From Bradyrhizobium diazoefficiens (GTDB lineage: Bacteria > Pseudomonadota > Alphaproteobacteria > Rhizobiales > Xanthobacteraceae), in NCBI RefSeq assembly GCF_016616425.1, contig NZ_CP067101.1, positions 248,001 through 312,000 on the forward strand: 64,000 nt of DNA. The letters run 5' to 3'. Both the position numbers and the translations under genes were made by a program. Positions 30,601 through 39,241 of this stretch are shown one piece after another. The notes beneath the pieces were generated by a model. It saw only the letters and a program-made list of their open reading frames with translations, did not search any database and was not told where the DNA came from. Within the stretch, counting starts at the first letter, position 1. Each line of letters opens with the position of its first letter.

Positions 30601-30780
30601 ATCCTGTCGCTGGTGTTCGTGCCCGCGATGTTCATGGTGATGGACGATTTCGGCGCCTTGATCTGGCGCTTCGCCAAGCGGCTGATCGTCCACAGCGAAG
30701 ATGCGGAGGGTCACCACGGAGCGGCGGCCGCTGAAGCGGCACCAGCGCCTAAGAAGATCGTGCACCCTGCGGCGGAGTAA
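27637..30780 (+). CDS. RND efflux pump, inner-membrane permease (AcrB/HAE1 family)
   Basis: Proton-driven exporter of 1,047 residues with 12 membrane helices and two large periplasmic loops. The proton-relay Asp pair is in TGILVDDAIVEIENIV near residue 400 and the matching Lys in GIVTKNAIMLVEF in helix 10. It works with the adaptor encoded just upstream; no outer-membrane TolC-like gene is adjacent. Substrates could be drugs, lipids or signal molecules and cannot be read from the sequence. Confidence 0.95.
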   Translation: MALNISAWSIRHPLPSVVFSIILLILGWTSFTKLAVTRLPSADIPVISVAVSQFGAAPAELESQVTKTVEDAVSGVEGVRHITSQITDGLSVTTIQFALETNTDRALNDVKDAVTRVRSNLPQNVTEPLIQRVDVIGLPIVTYAAISPGKTPEQLSYFVDDVVKRALQGVRGVAQVERIGGVEREILVSLDPDRLQAMGLTAVNVSQSLRGTNIDVAGGRAEIGKNDQAIRTLAGAKTLSDLAGTMIPLFGGGEVRLDDLGTVTDTIADRRTFARFNGEPIVALGIKRSKGASDVKVAEAVEKRIEALKAAYPDVDLKLIDTSVEYTKGNYHAAISTLFEGAILAVVVVLLFLRDLRATIIAAISLPLSIFPAFWAMDLLGFSLNLVSFLAITLSTGILVDDAIVEIENIVRHMNMGKSPYRAALEAADEIGLAVIAISLTIIAIFAPASFMSGIAGQFFKQFGITVSVQVFFSLLAARFVTPVLAAYFLKHGNHEEPPPGRILRSYHGIVAWSVRHYFITVLIGFGIFAASIWSITLLPQGFLPAQDSARSLLALELPPGTQLAYTEKVTEDIVARLRKRPEVKSIFVDGGRVPPGTQEVRRASLIINYTPKNSRDVTQRELEFSISQELENVPDIRFWFLDENGLRAISLVVTGVDPNIVNNVASELATQMKRIPTISDVISEISLERPELRIEPRADLAARLGVSTESLSQTIRVATIGDVGPALAKFDVGDRLVPIRVQLEDAARSNLKTLEQLRVPLGEHGEKGGVPLSVIADVKLDQGPTSINRYDRERQATVAADLVGSAALGDATKKIYDLPVMRSLPKGVKVSPSGDAESLNELSDGFATAITAGLMMVYAVLVLLFGTFLQPITILFSLPLSIGGAIAALLLTGKQLTTPVWIGILMLMGIVTKNAIMLVEFAIEAIHAGKPREEAMIDAGMKRARPIVMTTIAMAAGMMPSALAVGAGGEFRSPMALAVIGGLIFSTILSLVFVPAMFMVMDDFGALIWRFAKRLIVHSEDAEGHHGAAAAEAAPAPKKIVHPAAE

Positions 30781-30839
30781 GGGTTTCAGAAAGGCCCACC
30801 GGGCGCGCACTGGCGGAAGCCGGACGCAATCGCTATGTT

Positions 30840-31085
30840 ATGCTCATGACGTCTACGCGCATCACGATCGATCCCGCGGTCTGCACCGGAAAACCCTGCA
30901 TTCGCGGGCTGCGGTTTCCGGTGGCGCGGTTGCTCGGCCTGCTGGCGGCCGGCGAGACTCGTGAATCGGTCCTCAACGATTACCCGTATTTGGAACGCGA
31001 GGACATCGATGAGGCATTGCGCTACGCGGCCTTCCTCGCCGAGGATGAGGCCATCGAGTTGCATCCGACCGTTTCAGCGAAGTGA
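30840..31085 (+). CDS. DUF433 antitoxin-like protein
   Basis: Protein of 81 residues typical of DUF433 (RITIDPAVCTGKPCIRGLRFPVARLL, then EREDIDEALRYAA), a winged-helix family paired with DUF5615 PIN-like toxins. Its TGA overlaps the GTG of the next frame by four bases (GTGA), the usual coupling of such pairs. ATG 30846 is an alternative start. The partner toxin is decayed, so this is an orphan antitoxin or autoregulator. Confidence 0.85.
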   Translation: MLMTSTRITIDPAVCTGKPCIRGLRFPVARLLGLLAAGETRESVLNDYPYLEREDIDEALRYAAFLAEDEAIELHPTVSAK

Positions 31086-31296
31086 AATTTCTCATCGACA
31101 TGCCGCTTTCGCCAGTGCTGGCGCACTGGCTGACCGAGGTAGGGCACGATGCATTCTCTTCCGGGGCGGCGATTGGACAGAAATGGGCGTGCGAGCCCGA
31201 CTGGTTCTAACCGCCCTGACCGAGGACGACATACAGGGCAGCATCATCGCCATCGACCGAGATCGCGTCCGCCGCCGCAGGCTCCCGATCTCTTGA
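31082..31296 (+). pseudogene. Remnant DUF5615 PIN-like toxin (internal deletion and frameshift)
   Basis: From GTG 31082 the frame reads VKFLIDMPLSPVLAHWLTEVGHDA, the standard start of DUF5615, then leaves the family and stops. A second frame from about 31151 reads ILFRGGDWTE...SIIAIDRDRVRRRRLPIS, the standard DUF5615 C-terminus, to TGA 31296. The middle third, roughly 50-60 residues with the acidic catalytic positions, is missing. The toxin is dead while the antitoxin frame is intact. Confidence 0.8.
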
Positions 31297-31298
31297 CC

Positions 31299-31973
31299 TT
31301 ACTCGTTCCGCGCGATCGCCGTCAGCTTGGTCATGTTCCGCAGCAGGATGCGGCCGCGCTGCAGATCGAGGATCGCGTCCTTGCGCCAGGCCTGCAGCTG
31401 GCGGTTGACGCTCTCGCGCGCGGCGCCGACGAAGACGCCGAGCTGCTCCTGCGAGATATGCACCTCGGAGCCGAAATCGGCGGCCAGCGCGCAAAGCCGC
31501 CGCGCGAGGCGCACCGGCAGCGGCTGCAGCATGGATTCTTCCATGCGCTCGCTCTGCCAGCGGATGCGCTGGCACAGCAGTGCGATGATCTTGATCGCGA
31601 CCTTCGGCTCGCGTTCGAGGAAGCTGAGAAAATCCTCGCGCCGCAGCACGAACAATTCGCTGGCCTCGCCCGCGGTCGCATCGGCGGTGCGATTCTGGCC
31701 GTCCAGCACCGCGACCTCGCCGAACAGGTCGCCCGGGCCCATGAAATTCAGCGTCAGCCGGCTGCCGTCGGAGGCGCCGGTCTCGATACGGACCTGGCCG
31801 CGGCGCACGCCGAACAGCGCATCCCCGGGATCGTCCTTCTGGAACAGAACCTCGCCGTTCGCCAGATGCTGGGTGTGACAGAGATTGGACAGCCGCTGGA
31901 GCTCGTCTGCACCGAGATCGGCGAACATCGGGTTCATCTTCAGAATGACCGCAAATTCGGCCTGCTTGCTCAT
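31299..31973 (-). CDS. Crp/Fnr-family transcriptional regulator with CRP-like recognition helix
   Basis: Regulator of 224 residues: a cyclic-nucleotide-binding fold at about 15-130 with phosphate-cassette residues FGEVAVLDGQNRTADA (Glu and Arg kept as in CRP), a dimer helix, and an HTH where ARESVNRQL keeps the Arg-Glu-x-x-x-Arg that reads TGTGA half-sites in CRP. No N-terminal Cys cluster, so it is not an oxygen-sensing FNR. ATG 31973 has AAGGA upstream; a start at 32072 would add 33 residues. It probably binds sites such as 24012-24031. Confidence 0.88.
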   Translation of the reverse strand: MSKQAEFAVILKMNPMFADLGADELQRLSNLCHTQHLANGEVLFQKDDPGDALFGVRRGQVRIETGASDGSRLTLNFMGPGDLFGEVAVLDGQNRTADATAGEASELFVLRREDFLSFLEREPKVAIKIIALLCQRIRWQSERMEESMLQPLPVRLARRLCALAADFGSEVHISQEQLGVFVGAARESVNRQLQAWRKDAILDLQRGRILLRNMTKLTAIARNE

Positions 31974-32208
31974 TTCAATGTCCTTGTGAACGTCCTGGTC
32001 AGTCGCGTTGGCAAATCGCTTGAAACCATCAACATCAGGATCGCGTAAAACCGCGTCGGAGAAGTGTGTCATAAGTCACATAACTTTGCAGCACCCCCTG
32101 ATTATTTTTAGGCGCTTGGAGCCGCTTCCGGTCCGGGGATAAACTGAGGCGCAAAGGACGGGCAATCTGCGGAATTCGACGCCGATTGCCCGTCGTTGGA
32201 AAGTCGAC

Positions 32209-34269
32209 ATGAGAGCAGTGAAATTCGCCGGCGCGGCTTTGGCCGCCGTCATCATCGTGATCGCACTCCTGCTGGTGGTCGGGATCCCTTCGGGCTTCCT
32301 GACCTCGACGATCGCCGCGCGCGTCGAGAGTGCGACCGGCTATCGTCTGTCGATCGACGGCGCCACGAAGATCAGCCTGTGGCCGACGCTGAACGTCACG
32401 CTGAACGACCTCACGCTTGCCGACCCGAAGGACCGCAGCGGCATCACGCGCCTGACGGTCGACAGCGTGCAGGCCGACATGTCGCTCTCCAGCGTGTGGT
32501 CGGGCCGCCCTGAGATCACCGAGCTCGTCGTCACCCGCCCCGTGCTCTACCAGCCGCTGCTGCGTGAGCGCCTGCCGAATGCGCGAGGCTCGTCGAAGCC
32601 GCTCGCGCTCGATGTCGACGGCGCCTCCATCGACCGCGTCAAGGTCATCGACGGCGAAGTCGCATTCTCGCGCGCGCGCGATCGTGTCGAGAGCCGCATC
32701 AGTGCCATCAACGCCGACGCGATCGTTGGCCGCGACCGCAAGGTCAATGTCACCGGCACCGCGCGTGTCGGCGACCACCCGACCAAGTTCGACATCAAGG
32801 CGACCACGCCGGCGCCGCCGGCCGACCGGCCGACGATCCCGGTGGATTTCGCCATCGACATGCCCGATGTGCTGAAGTCTCAACTCACCGGTCATGCCGA
32901 GATGCGGCTGAACGGCGATGTCGTGATGATCAACGGCGTGAATGGCAGGCTCGGGGACGGCGCATTCAACGGCTGGGCTTCGATCGACCTTGCGAGCAAA
33001 CCTCTGGTCAAGGTCGATCTCGACTTCCAGCGGCTGGCGATTCCGCTGGCGAAGTCGCCGGAGGGCGCGGCCGGGCAACCCTGGAGCGATGCGCCGATCG
33101 ACGTGTCCGGGCTGAACTATGTCGATGCGCAGTTGCGGATCTCCGCGAACGAGGCCGTGATCGGCGATGCGCGCATCGCGCCGCTGGCGCTCGATGCCAA
33201 GCTTGCCGGCGGCGTGCTGAAGGCCGGCACCGCCAATCTCGGCGCGTATGGCGGGCAAGTGTCGGGTGAGGTGATCCTGGACGCGACCAGCGGCGCACCG
33301 AGCTTTGCCATGCATTCCGATCTCGTCGGCGTCCGCGCGCTGCCGCTGCTGCAGGGCCTTGCCGAATTCGACCGCATCGACGGCAAGCTGCAGGCCAAGC
33401 TCGCTTTGCGCAGCGCCGGCGCCAGCCAGCGCGCGATAATGGCGAACATGCAGGGCACGGCCTTCGTCAATTTCCAGGACGGCGCCCTCCGCGGCATCAA
33501 CGTCGCGCAGATGATCCGCTCGCTGGCGACGGGCACGCTGTCCGGCTGGCAAGAAAACCAGGACCAAAGCCGGGAGCAGAGCACAGACCTGTCGCAGCTC
33601 TCGGCGTCCTTCCGCATCGACAAGGGGCAGGCGGTGACGACCGATCTCAACCTGATCGGGCCGCTGGTCCGCGTGACCGGCGCCGGCACCATCGCCCTCG
33701 ACACCAAGATGATGGGTTTTCGCGTCGAGCCCAAGCTCGTGATGACGACCGAAGGCCAGGGCCGCGCCAATGAGCCGGTCGGCTTCGGCATCCCCGTGAT
33801 GATCCAGGGCCCCTGGTCGCAGCCGCGGATCTACCCTGACATGGCCGGTATACTGGACAATCCGGACGCCGCCTATGCCAGGCTGCGCGAGATGGGCAAG
33901 GGCCTGTTCAGCCCTGACGGCGCCGGGCTCGGCAACATCCTGGGCAGCCTCGGAAGTAATCTTGGCAGCAACGTTGGCAGCAACCCGGGGCTCGGCGGCA
34001 CCGCCGCACCGGGCGGCGGCAATGCCAATCCGCAAGCCCAGCAACCGGGCCAGAACAATTTGCTCGGCGGCCCGCTGGGGGAGGCGATCGGCAATCTGAT
34101 CCAGCAGGGGCTTTCCAGTGGCGCCGGCCGCAGCCGCAGCCTGCCGGCAACGCCCGCCACACCGGCACCGCAGGCCTCGCCCGCGGCTCCGGCCCTGGAG
34201 GATCCGCCGGTCGCACAACAGGACAGTCAGCCAATGAACGACCTGCTGCGGCAACTCTTCAACCGGTGA
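32209..34269 (+). CDS. AsmA-family envelope protein
   Basis: Protein of 686 residues with one N-terminal membrane helix (about 8-27) and a long periplasmic beta-rich body; DGATKISLWPTLNVTLNDLTLADP and the C-terminal block IDGKLQAKLALRSAGASQRAIMANMQGTA are AsmA hallmarks. The last 130 residues are Gly/Asn/Pro-rich, low complexity. AsmA-like proteins are thought to bridge the membranes for lipid transport. It is divergent from the CRP-family regulator. Confidence 0.9.
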   Translation: MRAVKFAGAALAAVIIVIALLLVVGIPSGFLTSTIAARVESATGYRLSIDGATKISLWPTLNVTLNDLTLADPKDRSGITRLTVDSVQADMSLSSVWSGRPEITELVVTRPVLYQPLLRERLPNARGSSKPLALDVDGASIDRVKVIDGEVAFSRARDRVESRISAINADAIVGRDRKVNVTGTARVGDHPTKFDIKATTPAPPADRPTIPVDFAIDMPDVLKSQLTGHAEMRLNGDVVMINGVNGRLGDGAFNGWASIDLASKPLVKVDLDFQRLAIPLAKSPEGAAGQPWSDAPIDVSGLNYVDAQLRISANEAVIGDARIAPLALDAKLAGGVLKAGTANLGAYGGQVSGEVILDATSGAPSFAMHSDLVGVRALPLLQGLAEFDRIDGKLQAKLALRSAGASQRAIMANMQGTAFVNFQDGALRGINVAQMIRSLATGTLSGWQENQDQSREQSTDLSQLSASFRIDKGQAVTTDLNLIGPLVRVTGAGTIALDTKMMGFRVEPKLVMTTEGQGRANEPVGFGIPVMIQGPWSQPRIYPDMAGILDNPDAAYARLREMGKGLFSPDGAGLGNILGSLGSNLGSNVGSNPGLGGTAAPGGGNANPQAQQPGQNNLLGGPLGEAIGNLIQQGLSSGAGRSRSLPATPATPAPQASPAAPALEDPPVAQQDSQPMNDLLRQLFNR

Positions 34270-34473
34270 TTGGCGGCCCCCGGCTTCCTCCGAACGGATC
34301 AGGCTGCGACAATTCACTCTCTTCCACCGGCCGCGGTGTCCATAGGGAGTAACCACGGCGGCCGGCGCCCCGGCCGCGCGGCGGTCCATTGGCCCAAATT
34401 GTGGTAGAACGGCTCGGAAGGGCCTGCACGGCCCCATAGCGCCGGCGTCGATTGACGGCGCGAGAGGATCGGG

Positions 34474-36921
34474 ATGGCAGGAGCGAACGACAAGACACGG
34501 TTTCTGCGCGAGGGTCTGTTCGCCAAATACGTCGTCTCCCTCGTCGGCCTCGTCGTGTTCGTCCTCGCCGTCAACGGCGCGATGGAGACCTGGATCTCCT
34601 ACCGCGCCATCAGGACACAGCAGACCGACGGCCTGGAGGACAAGGCGCAAGCCGCCGCCCGGCGCATCGAGCAGTCGATCTCGGAGCTCGAGCGCCAGAT
34701 CAGCTGGGTGACGACGGCCAGCCGGGATACGGTCGAGAAGCGCCGCGCCGACTACGCCCAGCTGCTGCAACAGGTCGCCGTCGTCAACCAGTTGTTCCAG
34801 CTCAACGGCGAGGGCCGCGAGGTGCTGCGCGTCTCGCGCCAGTCGACCACGACCGGCGGCAACGCGGACCTTTCCCGCGACGTGCGCTTTACCGAGACCG
34901 TCGCCCGCGGGGTCAGTTATGCGCCGGCCTGGTTCGCCGGCCGGACGCCGTTCATGTCGATCTCGGTGGCGCATTCCGGCTTCAATGCCGGCGTCACCGT
35001 GGCCGAGATCGATCTCGGCTTCCTCTCCGAGTACCTGTCCGACGCCCAGGTCGGCAAGGCGGCCTTTGCCTACGTAGTCGATCCGCGCGGCCGCGTGCTG
35101 GCGACGTCGTCGAAAGGGCCCGAGGTCGGCAAGGATCTGTCGAAGCTGCCGCAGGTGGCGGCCGCGATCGCGCCCGGCCGGGAGCCCGACACGTCGGGCA
35201 CCGACTTCAACGGCCAGTCGGTGATGAGCGCCGCGAGCACCGTGCCGAAGCTCGGCTGGAGCGTGCTGTTCGAGCAGCCGACGACGCAAGCCCTGATGCC
35301 GATCCGCGACCAGCTCGTGCGCATCGCGCTGCTGATCGGGATGGGCCTGATGGTCGCGATCCTCGCCGGCACGCTGCTGGCCCGCCGCATGATCATCCCG
35401 ATCACGGCGCTGCGCGACGGCGCCTACAGGCTCGGCGAAGGCGATTTCAGCCACCGGATCGACGTCCACACCTCGGACGAGCTGGAAGACCTCGCCAGCC
35501 AGTTCAACCGCATGGCCGGTCAGATCCAGGAGACCTATTCGAGCCTGGAGACCAAGGTCGAGGAGCGCACGCGCGATCTGGCGCAGTCGATCAACGAGCT
35601 GAAGGTGCTGGAGGAGGTCGGCCGCGCCGTCGCCTCCTCGCTCGATCTCAACGCCGTGCTGGCGACGATCGCCGCGCGCGCGATCGAGATCACCCATGCC
35701 GATGCGGTGCTGATCTACGGCTTCGATGCCGAGAAGCGCCGCTTCAACCTGGTCGAGGCTGATGGCATCGACAAATCCGCCGACGACGGCCATGTCACGA
35801 TCGACGAAGGCGAGAACATCCTGAGCGAAGCCGCCGCCAGCTGCACGCCGATCGCGCTTCCCGACCTCGACCATGCCGCCGAGCAGCCGCTGCGCGAGGT
35901 CGCCATCGCTGCCGGCTTCCACTCGGTGCTGGTGGTGCCGCTGATCGACCAGCAGGGCACGCTCGGCTCGCTGGTTGTGCTGCGCCGCGCCAGTGGCGAG
36001 TTCGGAAGCAGCATCACCGGCTTGATGCGCACCTTCGCCAACCAGGCGGTGCTGGCGATGCGCAATGCGCGCCTGTTCACCGAGGTCGATCACAAGGGCC
36101 GCGAGCTGGAGGCGGCGAACGCGACCGTGCGCGCCCAGGCGGACAAGCTGCGCATGCAGACCGAGCAGCTCAAGGACTGGAACATGTCGCTGGAGGAGCG
36201 CGTCAAGACCCAGCTCGGCGAGATCGAGCGGATCCGCAAGCTCGAGCGCTTCCTGGCGCCGCAGGTGGCGCAGTTGATCGCCTCCTCCGACAGCCCGGAA
36301 GGCCTGCTCACCAGCCAGCGCCGCGAGGTGACGGTGGTGTTCTGCGACCTGCGCGGCTTCACCGCGTTCACGGAAGCGACCGAGCCGGAAGAGGCGATGA
36401 ACGTGCTGCGCGAATATCACGCGGCGCTCGGCGAGCTGATCTTCAAATATGAAGGCACGCTCGACAAATATGCCGGCGACGGCGTGATGATCCTGTTCAA
36501 CGCGCCGATTCAATTCGAGGACCACACCAAGCGCGCCGTGAAGATGGCGGTGGAGATGCGCGACACCATCGGACCCCTGACCGAGCGCTGGCGCAACCGC
36601 GGGCACAGCCTCGGCTTCGGCATCGGCATTGCGCTCGGCTATGCCACGCTCGGCCAGGTCGGCTTCGAGCAGCGGCTGGAATATGCCGCGATCGGCAGCG
36701 TCACCAACCTCGCCTCGCGCCTGTGCGGCGAGGCCAGGGCGGGCCAGATCGTGGTCAGCCGCCGCGTTTACGGCATGGTCGAGCCCTGGGTGGAAGCCCG
36801 CGCTCTCGACGATCTCCAGCTCAAGGGCTTCAATCATCCCGTGCTGGCGATGGAGATATTGAGCTGGCGCGAGGAGGTGGAGGACGTGGCGGATGCGGCG
36901 GCGGTGCGGCGGCGGGGGTAG
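34474..36921 (+). CDS. Membrane class III adenylate/guanylate cyclase with HAMP and GAF
   Basis: Receptor-type cyclase of 815 residues: helix about 17-38, periplasmic sensor (Cache-like) to about 285, second helix about 287-308, HAMP about 308-362, GAF about 385-535, a coiled coil, then a cyclase domain about 615-795. Metal-binding Asp625 (FCDLRGFTAF) and Asp669 (YAGDG) are present, as is purine-contacting Lys665. The partner position, Asp in class IIIa or Thr in IIIb, is Ala738 (EYAAIGSVTN); Asn and Arg of the transition-state pair remain (TNLASRL). Likely makes cAMP, possibly for the nearby CRP-type regulator. Confidence 0.9.
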   Translation: MAGANDKTRFLREGLFAKYVVSLVGLVVFVLAVNGAMETWISYRAIRTQQTDGLEDKAQAAARRIEQSISELERQISWVTTASRDTVEKRRADYAQLLQQVAVVNQLFQLNGEGREVLRVSRQSTTTGGNADLSRDVRFTETVARGVSYAPAWFAGRTPFMSISVAHSGFNAGVTVAEIDLGFLSEYLSDAQVGKAAFAYVVDPRGRVLATSSKGPEVGKDLSKLPQVAAAIAPGREPDTSGTDFNGQSVMSAASTVPKLGWSVLFEQPTTQALMPIRDQLVRIALLIGMGLMVAILAGTLLARRMIIPITALRDGAYRLGEGDFSHRIDVHTSDELEDLASQFNRMAGQIQETYSSLETKVEERTRDLAQSINELKVLEEVGRAVASSLDLNAVLATIAARAIEITHADAVLIYGFDAEKRRFNLVEADGIDKSADDGHVTIDEGENILSEAAASCTPIALPDLDHAAEQPLREVAIAAGFHSVLVVPLIDQQGTLGSLVVLRRASGEFGSSITGLMRTFANQAVLAMRNARLFTEVDHKGRELEAANATVRAQADKLRMQTEQLKDWNMSLEERVKTQLGEIERIRKLERFLAPQVAQLIASSDSPEGLLTSQRREVTVVFCDLRGFTAFTEATEPEEAMNVLREYHAALGELIFKYEGTLDKYAGDGVMILFNAPIQFEDHTKRAVKMAVEMRDTIGPLTERWRNRGHSLGFGIGIALGYATLGQVGFEQRLEYAAIGSVTNLASRLCGEARAGQIVVSRRVYGMVEPWVEARALDDLQLKGFNHPVLAMEILSWREEVEDVADAAAVRRRG

Positions 36922-37753
36922 CATCTTCGCCTCGCCCCGTGGCGATACGCCGCTCGTCATTGACGCCTGGGAATTCGACAGCATGTCGCGGTCCCGCGGC
37001 GCATTGCGCCCGGGTTTTGCTTTGGTCTGGCACCCTTCGAACCGGAAGGGCGCAGGGAAGACCGGGCACCGGCTGGCACCCGAAAAACCCCTGTGCATGA
37101 GTGCGTGGTAATCGCTCACAGGGGAGAAACAGGTGCGGCCGAATGCCCGGCCTTCCCTGCGCAGTGGTTGAAACGGCTTATGTCGCGCTCTCGCCGGTGA
37201 GTCGATCCCTGTTGCCACCGTCGCCTTGCGGCTTTCAAGGGATGCGCCGGTCCGGTCGGACCAGCGCACCGCTGCAAGACTTGACGCCGGATGTTCGGGC
37301 GTCACGACCACACGATTTTGCCGTACGCAGGCAGCACCGTCGTACACGCGCCCGCTGATCGCTCACGGAGACTACCCGCCCTGCGACCGCTCATGGCGCC
37401 GACGCCGCCCGCGTCCACCGCCCCTCACCCCACGAACCCTGACGATCGCGATCCGTCCCTTCCGACGGGATGAGTTGGACGGGAGCATAGGGTGTTTCGC
37501 CATTCGGGTAAAAAGAAATTTTATTTATCCGAAGACGGGCGCGGCAGGTTGAACTTGTGAGAATTTCCCGTCACTTACCGACCCGAGCCCGGGCAGCCTG
37601 CTGAAAATGTCGAAAACAACCCCATGCACAGTAGACGGGGTCTGCAGATCAACGAGTTACGGGGCTCGCGCGCGGCTGATGCGGTTTGACACGCCGGGCA
37701 AAACACCGGCAGAGCAGCATCATCGCGCTTTGGGGAAGCCAGCGGCGGCGCTG
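36922..37753. repeat. 832-base gene-free stretch holding a probable large dispersed repeat (about 36960-37640)
   Basis: No reading frame here has credible coding character. The sequence from about 37010 to 37640 resembles a long element that recurs, often mis-annotated as small ORFs, in Bradyrhizobium and relatives (from memory, not searched). Landmarks are CCCCTGTG/CACAGGGG at 37088-37095 and 37117-37124, able to pair around a 21-base loop, the phrase AACAACCCCATGCACAGTAG at 37608-37627, and an AT-rich tract at 37508-37530. It borders the AT-richer insert that follows. Confidence 0.5.
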
Positions 37754-38677
37754 CTATGAATTCTCATAACTGCGTTTGATGAATGGCATTGCTCGTTCGA
37801 GGTCTTCCGATTTGGAGAGCGTAATCTCCAAGTCGCCTGTGCCAAAATGCCCTATGTTTGAAACGTCGCGAGTAAATCCTGGTTCAAGGTTGACGCTTTG
37901 CGGGTCTACCTTAGCATAGATAAGAATCTTCGCCGCTGTGGGGCGAAATTCAATGCACGCGAAATTCTTGATCCGCTTGAATGCAATGTACAGGCGGAGA
38001 GTTGCTTCTTGCACGTCGTCTCCGAGCGCTACGATAGCCGCCCTCAACGCCTCAAATCGATCGATCATAGCTGCATCAAGTTCTTCGAGGACCGCACTGA
38101 CTGTCTTGTATTTTCCTACTGCCGGAACAGCAGCTTCACTGTTCATCGCTGCAGCACTCGCTGCAGGCGACCCTTTGACTGAAGTCGCAGCAACCAAATC
38201 AAGCATCAGCAATTCTGGCCCAAACCTGCGATAGCGGATAAGCTCGATGTTACGTTGAATTTGCTTGACCGGATGATCGTCGTACTTGTTGAAATCGCCA
38301 GCAATGCAGATCAAACGAGGCGCGGACCAGTCGACACTCTCCGCATCCTTCTTGCCGAGCTTTTCCAGCACCAACCACTGAAAATCCTTCCGATGGTCCA
38401 TCAGCCAGTCGAGATAAAAAAGCCCCTGATTGATTACATTCTCGTTCAGAGCTCTCTTGTATTCCAAGATCACCGGACAACCGTTTTCGTCCAACCCAAG
38501 GCTATCGATGCGCCCTCCATTGCTTGTCGTAAATTCCGTCGCGAGAAAGCGAACGCCTAAGAGCACTTCCAAGTTCTTTTCGAAAAAGTTCTGAACTGAC
38601 TTCTCGACGGTGTCGGTCGTTCCTGCCAACTCATTCACAGAACCATTTCCGATTCGAAAGAGTTTAATGTCGCTCAT
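37754..38677 (-). CDS. PD-(D/E)XK nuclease-like protein with C-terminal DUF5655
   Basis: Protein of 307 residues. Residues 45-110 form a PD-(D/E)XK-type core: GGRIDSLG (Asp58), then PVILEYKR (Glu72, Lys74), as in DUF91/EndoNS-like nucleases. Residues about 185-307 (LGDDVQEATLRLYIAFKRIKNFACIEF..., RDVSNIGHFGTGDLEI) are DUF5655. ATG 38677 is chosen; a TTG two codons upstream is possible. Codon use and base composition are AT-richer than the surroundings, so it looks acquired. A defence or DNA-repair role is likely; the target is unknown. Confidence 0.78.
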   Translation of the reverse strand: MSDIKLFRIGNGSVNELAGTTDTVEKSVQNFFEKNLEVLLGVRFLATEFTTSNGGRIDSLGLDENGCPVILEYKRALNENVINQGLFYLDWLMDHRKDFQWLVLEKLGKKDAESVDWSAPRLICIAGDFNKYDDHPVKQIQRNIELIRYRRFGPELLMLDLVAATSVKGSPAASAAAMNSEAAVPAVGKYKTVSAVLEELDAAMIDRFEALRAAIVALGDDVQEATLRLYIAFKRIKNFACIEFRPTAAKILIYAKVDPQSVNLEPGFTRDVSNIGHFGTGDLEITLSKSEDLERAMPFIKRSYENS

Positions 38678-38710
38678 AATCAACTCTCATTCGCAGACCC
38701 TTTTCGAGGC

Positions 38711-39127
38711 TCAGGTGGCACGATCACGCTTGTCAAACATCACTTCGATTCTGGACCATGGAATCGACTTACCAATCAAAGCGCAATGCCCCGCCTGGCT
38801 CCCACGTCCAGACAGCGCCAATCGTTTGGCTGCTAATAACTCCTGCTTTGTTACACCAGCCCCTTCTGCTGACCAGAGAAGCATCGGCGGACAGCGAGTA
38901 TGATTGTAGATAAACTCCGCAGAACGCCGCTTCCAATTCTTCCGGTTATAAGCGCCAGGGCCGTCGTACTCCGAAAGTCACCCCAGCCAGTGCTCTTTCT
39001 GATTTCGGTACCAGACCCCTTCGTCGGTCCAGATCTCACGATCGATCAGTGCGCGCCCGTAGCTCTCAGTTACCAGCGCCTTAACCCGCAACCTAACAAT
39101 TTTCGATCGAAGAGCGTTCGGGGTCAT
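38711..39127 (-). pseudogene. Uncharacterised gene interrupted by one in-frame TGA
   Basis: From ATG 39127 one frame runs 138 codons to TGA 38711 and is broken only by a TGA at 38978-38980. It reads MTPNALRSKIVRLRVKALV..., then RNQKEHWLG, the stop, then LSEYDGPGAYNRKNWKRRSAEF and further. The stop sits where related rhizobial proteins (from memory) have Trp (WLGWLSEYDGPGAY), so a TGG to TGA change is the simple reading. The family has no known function to me. It lies 27-33 bases before the nuclease-like gene on the same strand, in the same AT-richer insert. Confidence 0.65.
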
Positions 39128-39241
39128 AGTCTCAGGCCTAAACGACCGCGCTGTCGTTGATCTCGCGAATCTTGCAGGTGAATTATAGGGTGGTACGCTT
39201 GCCATCCGAAGGCAATCCCTGATCCAGTTTCCTTGAACCCC

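Noticed and set aside
28816..30810. 664-codon reverse frame over the RND pump
   Set aside because: Antisense shadow of a certain gene, composed mostly of Arg, Asp, His and Glu.
32060..32085. TGTCATAAGTCACA as a second CRP box upstream of the CRP-family gene
   Set aside because: The half-sites are 4 rather than 6 bases apart and one is imperfect, so it does not meet the CRP spacing.
32035..37347. Very long reverse-strand open frame (1,770 codons)
   Set aside because: It lies antisense to the AsmA and cyclase genes, is Arg/Asp/His-rich and low-complexity in the way antisense frames of GC-rich genes are, and carries no domain.
39128..39241. HigB toxin gene upstream of higA
   Set aside because: No frame here encodes a RelE-like fold; the space is too short and carries stops in all frames.
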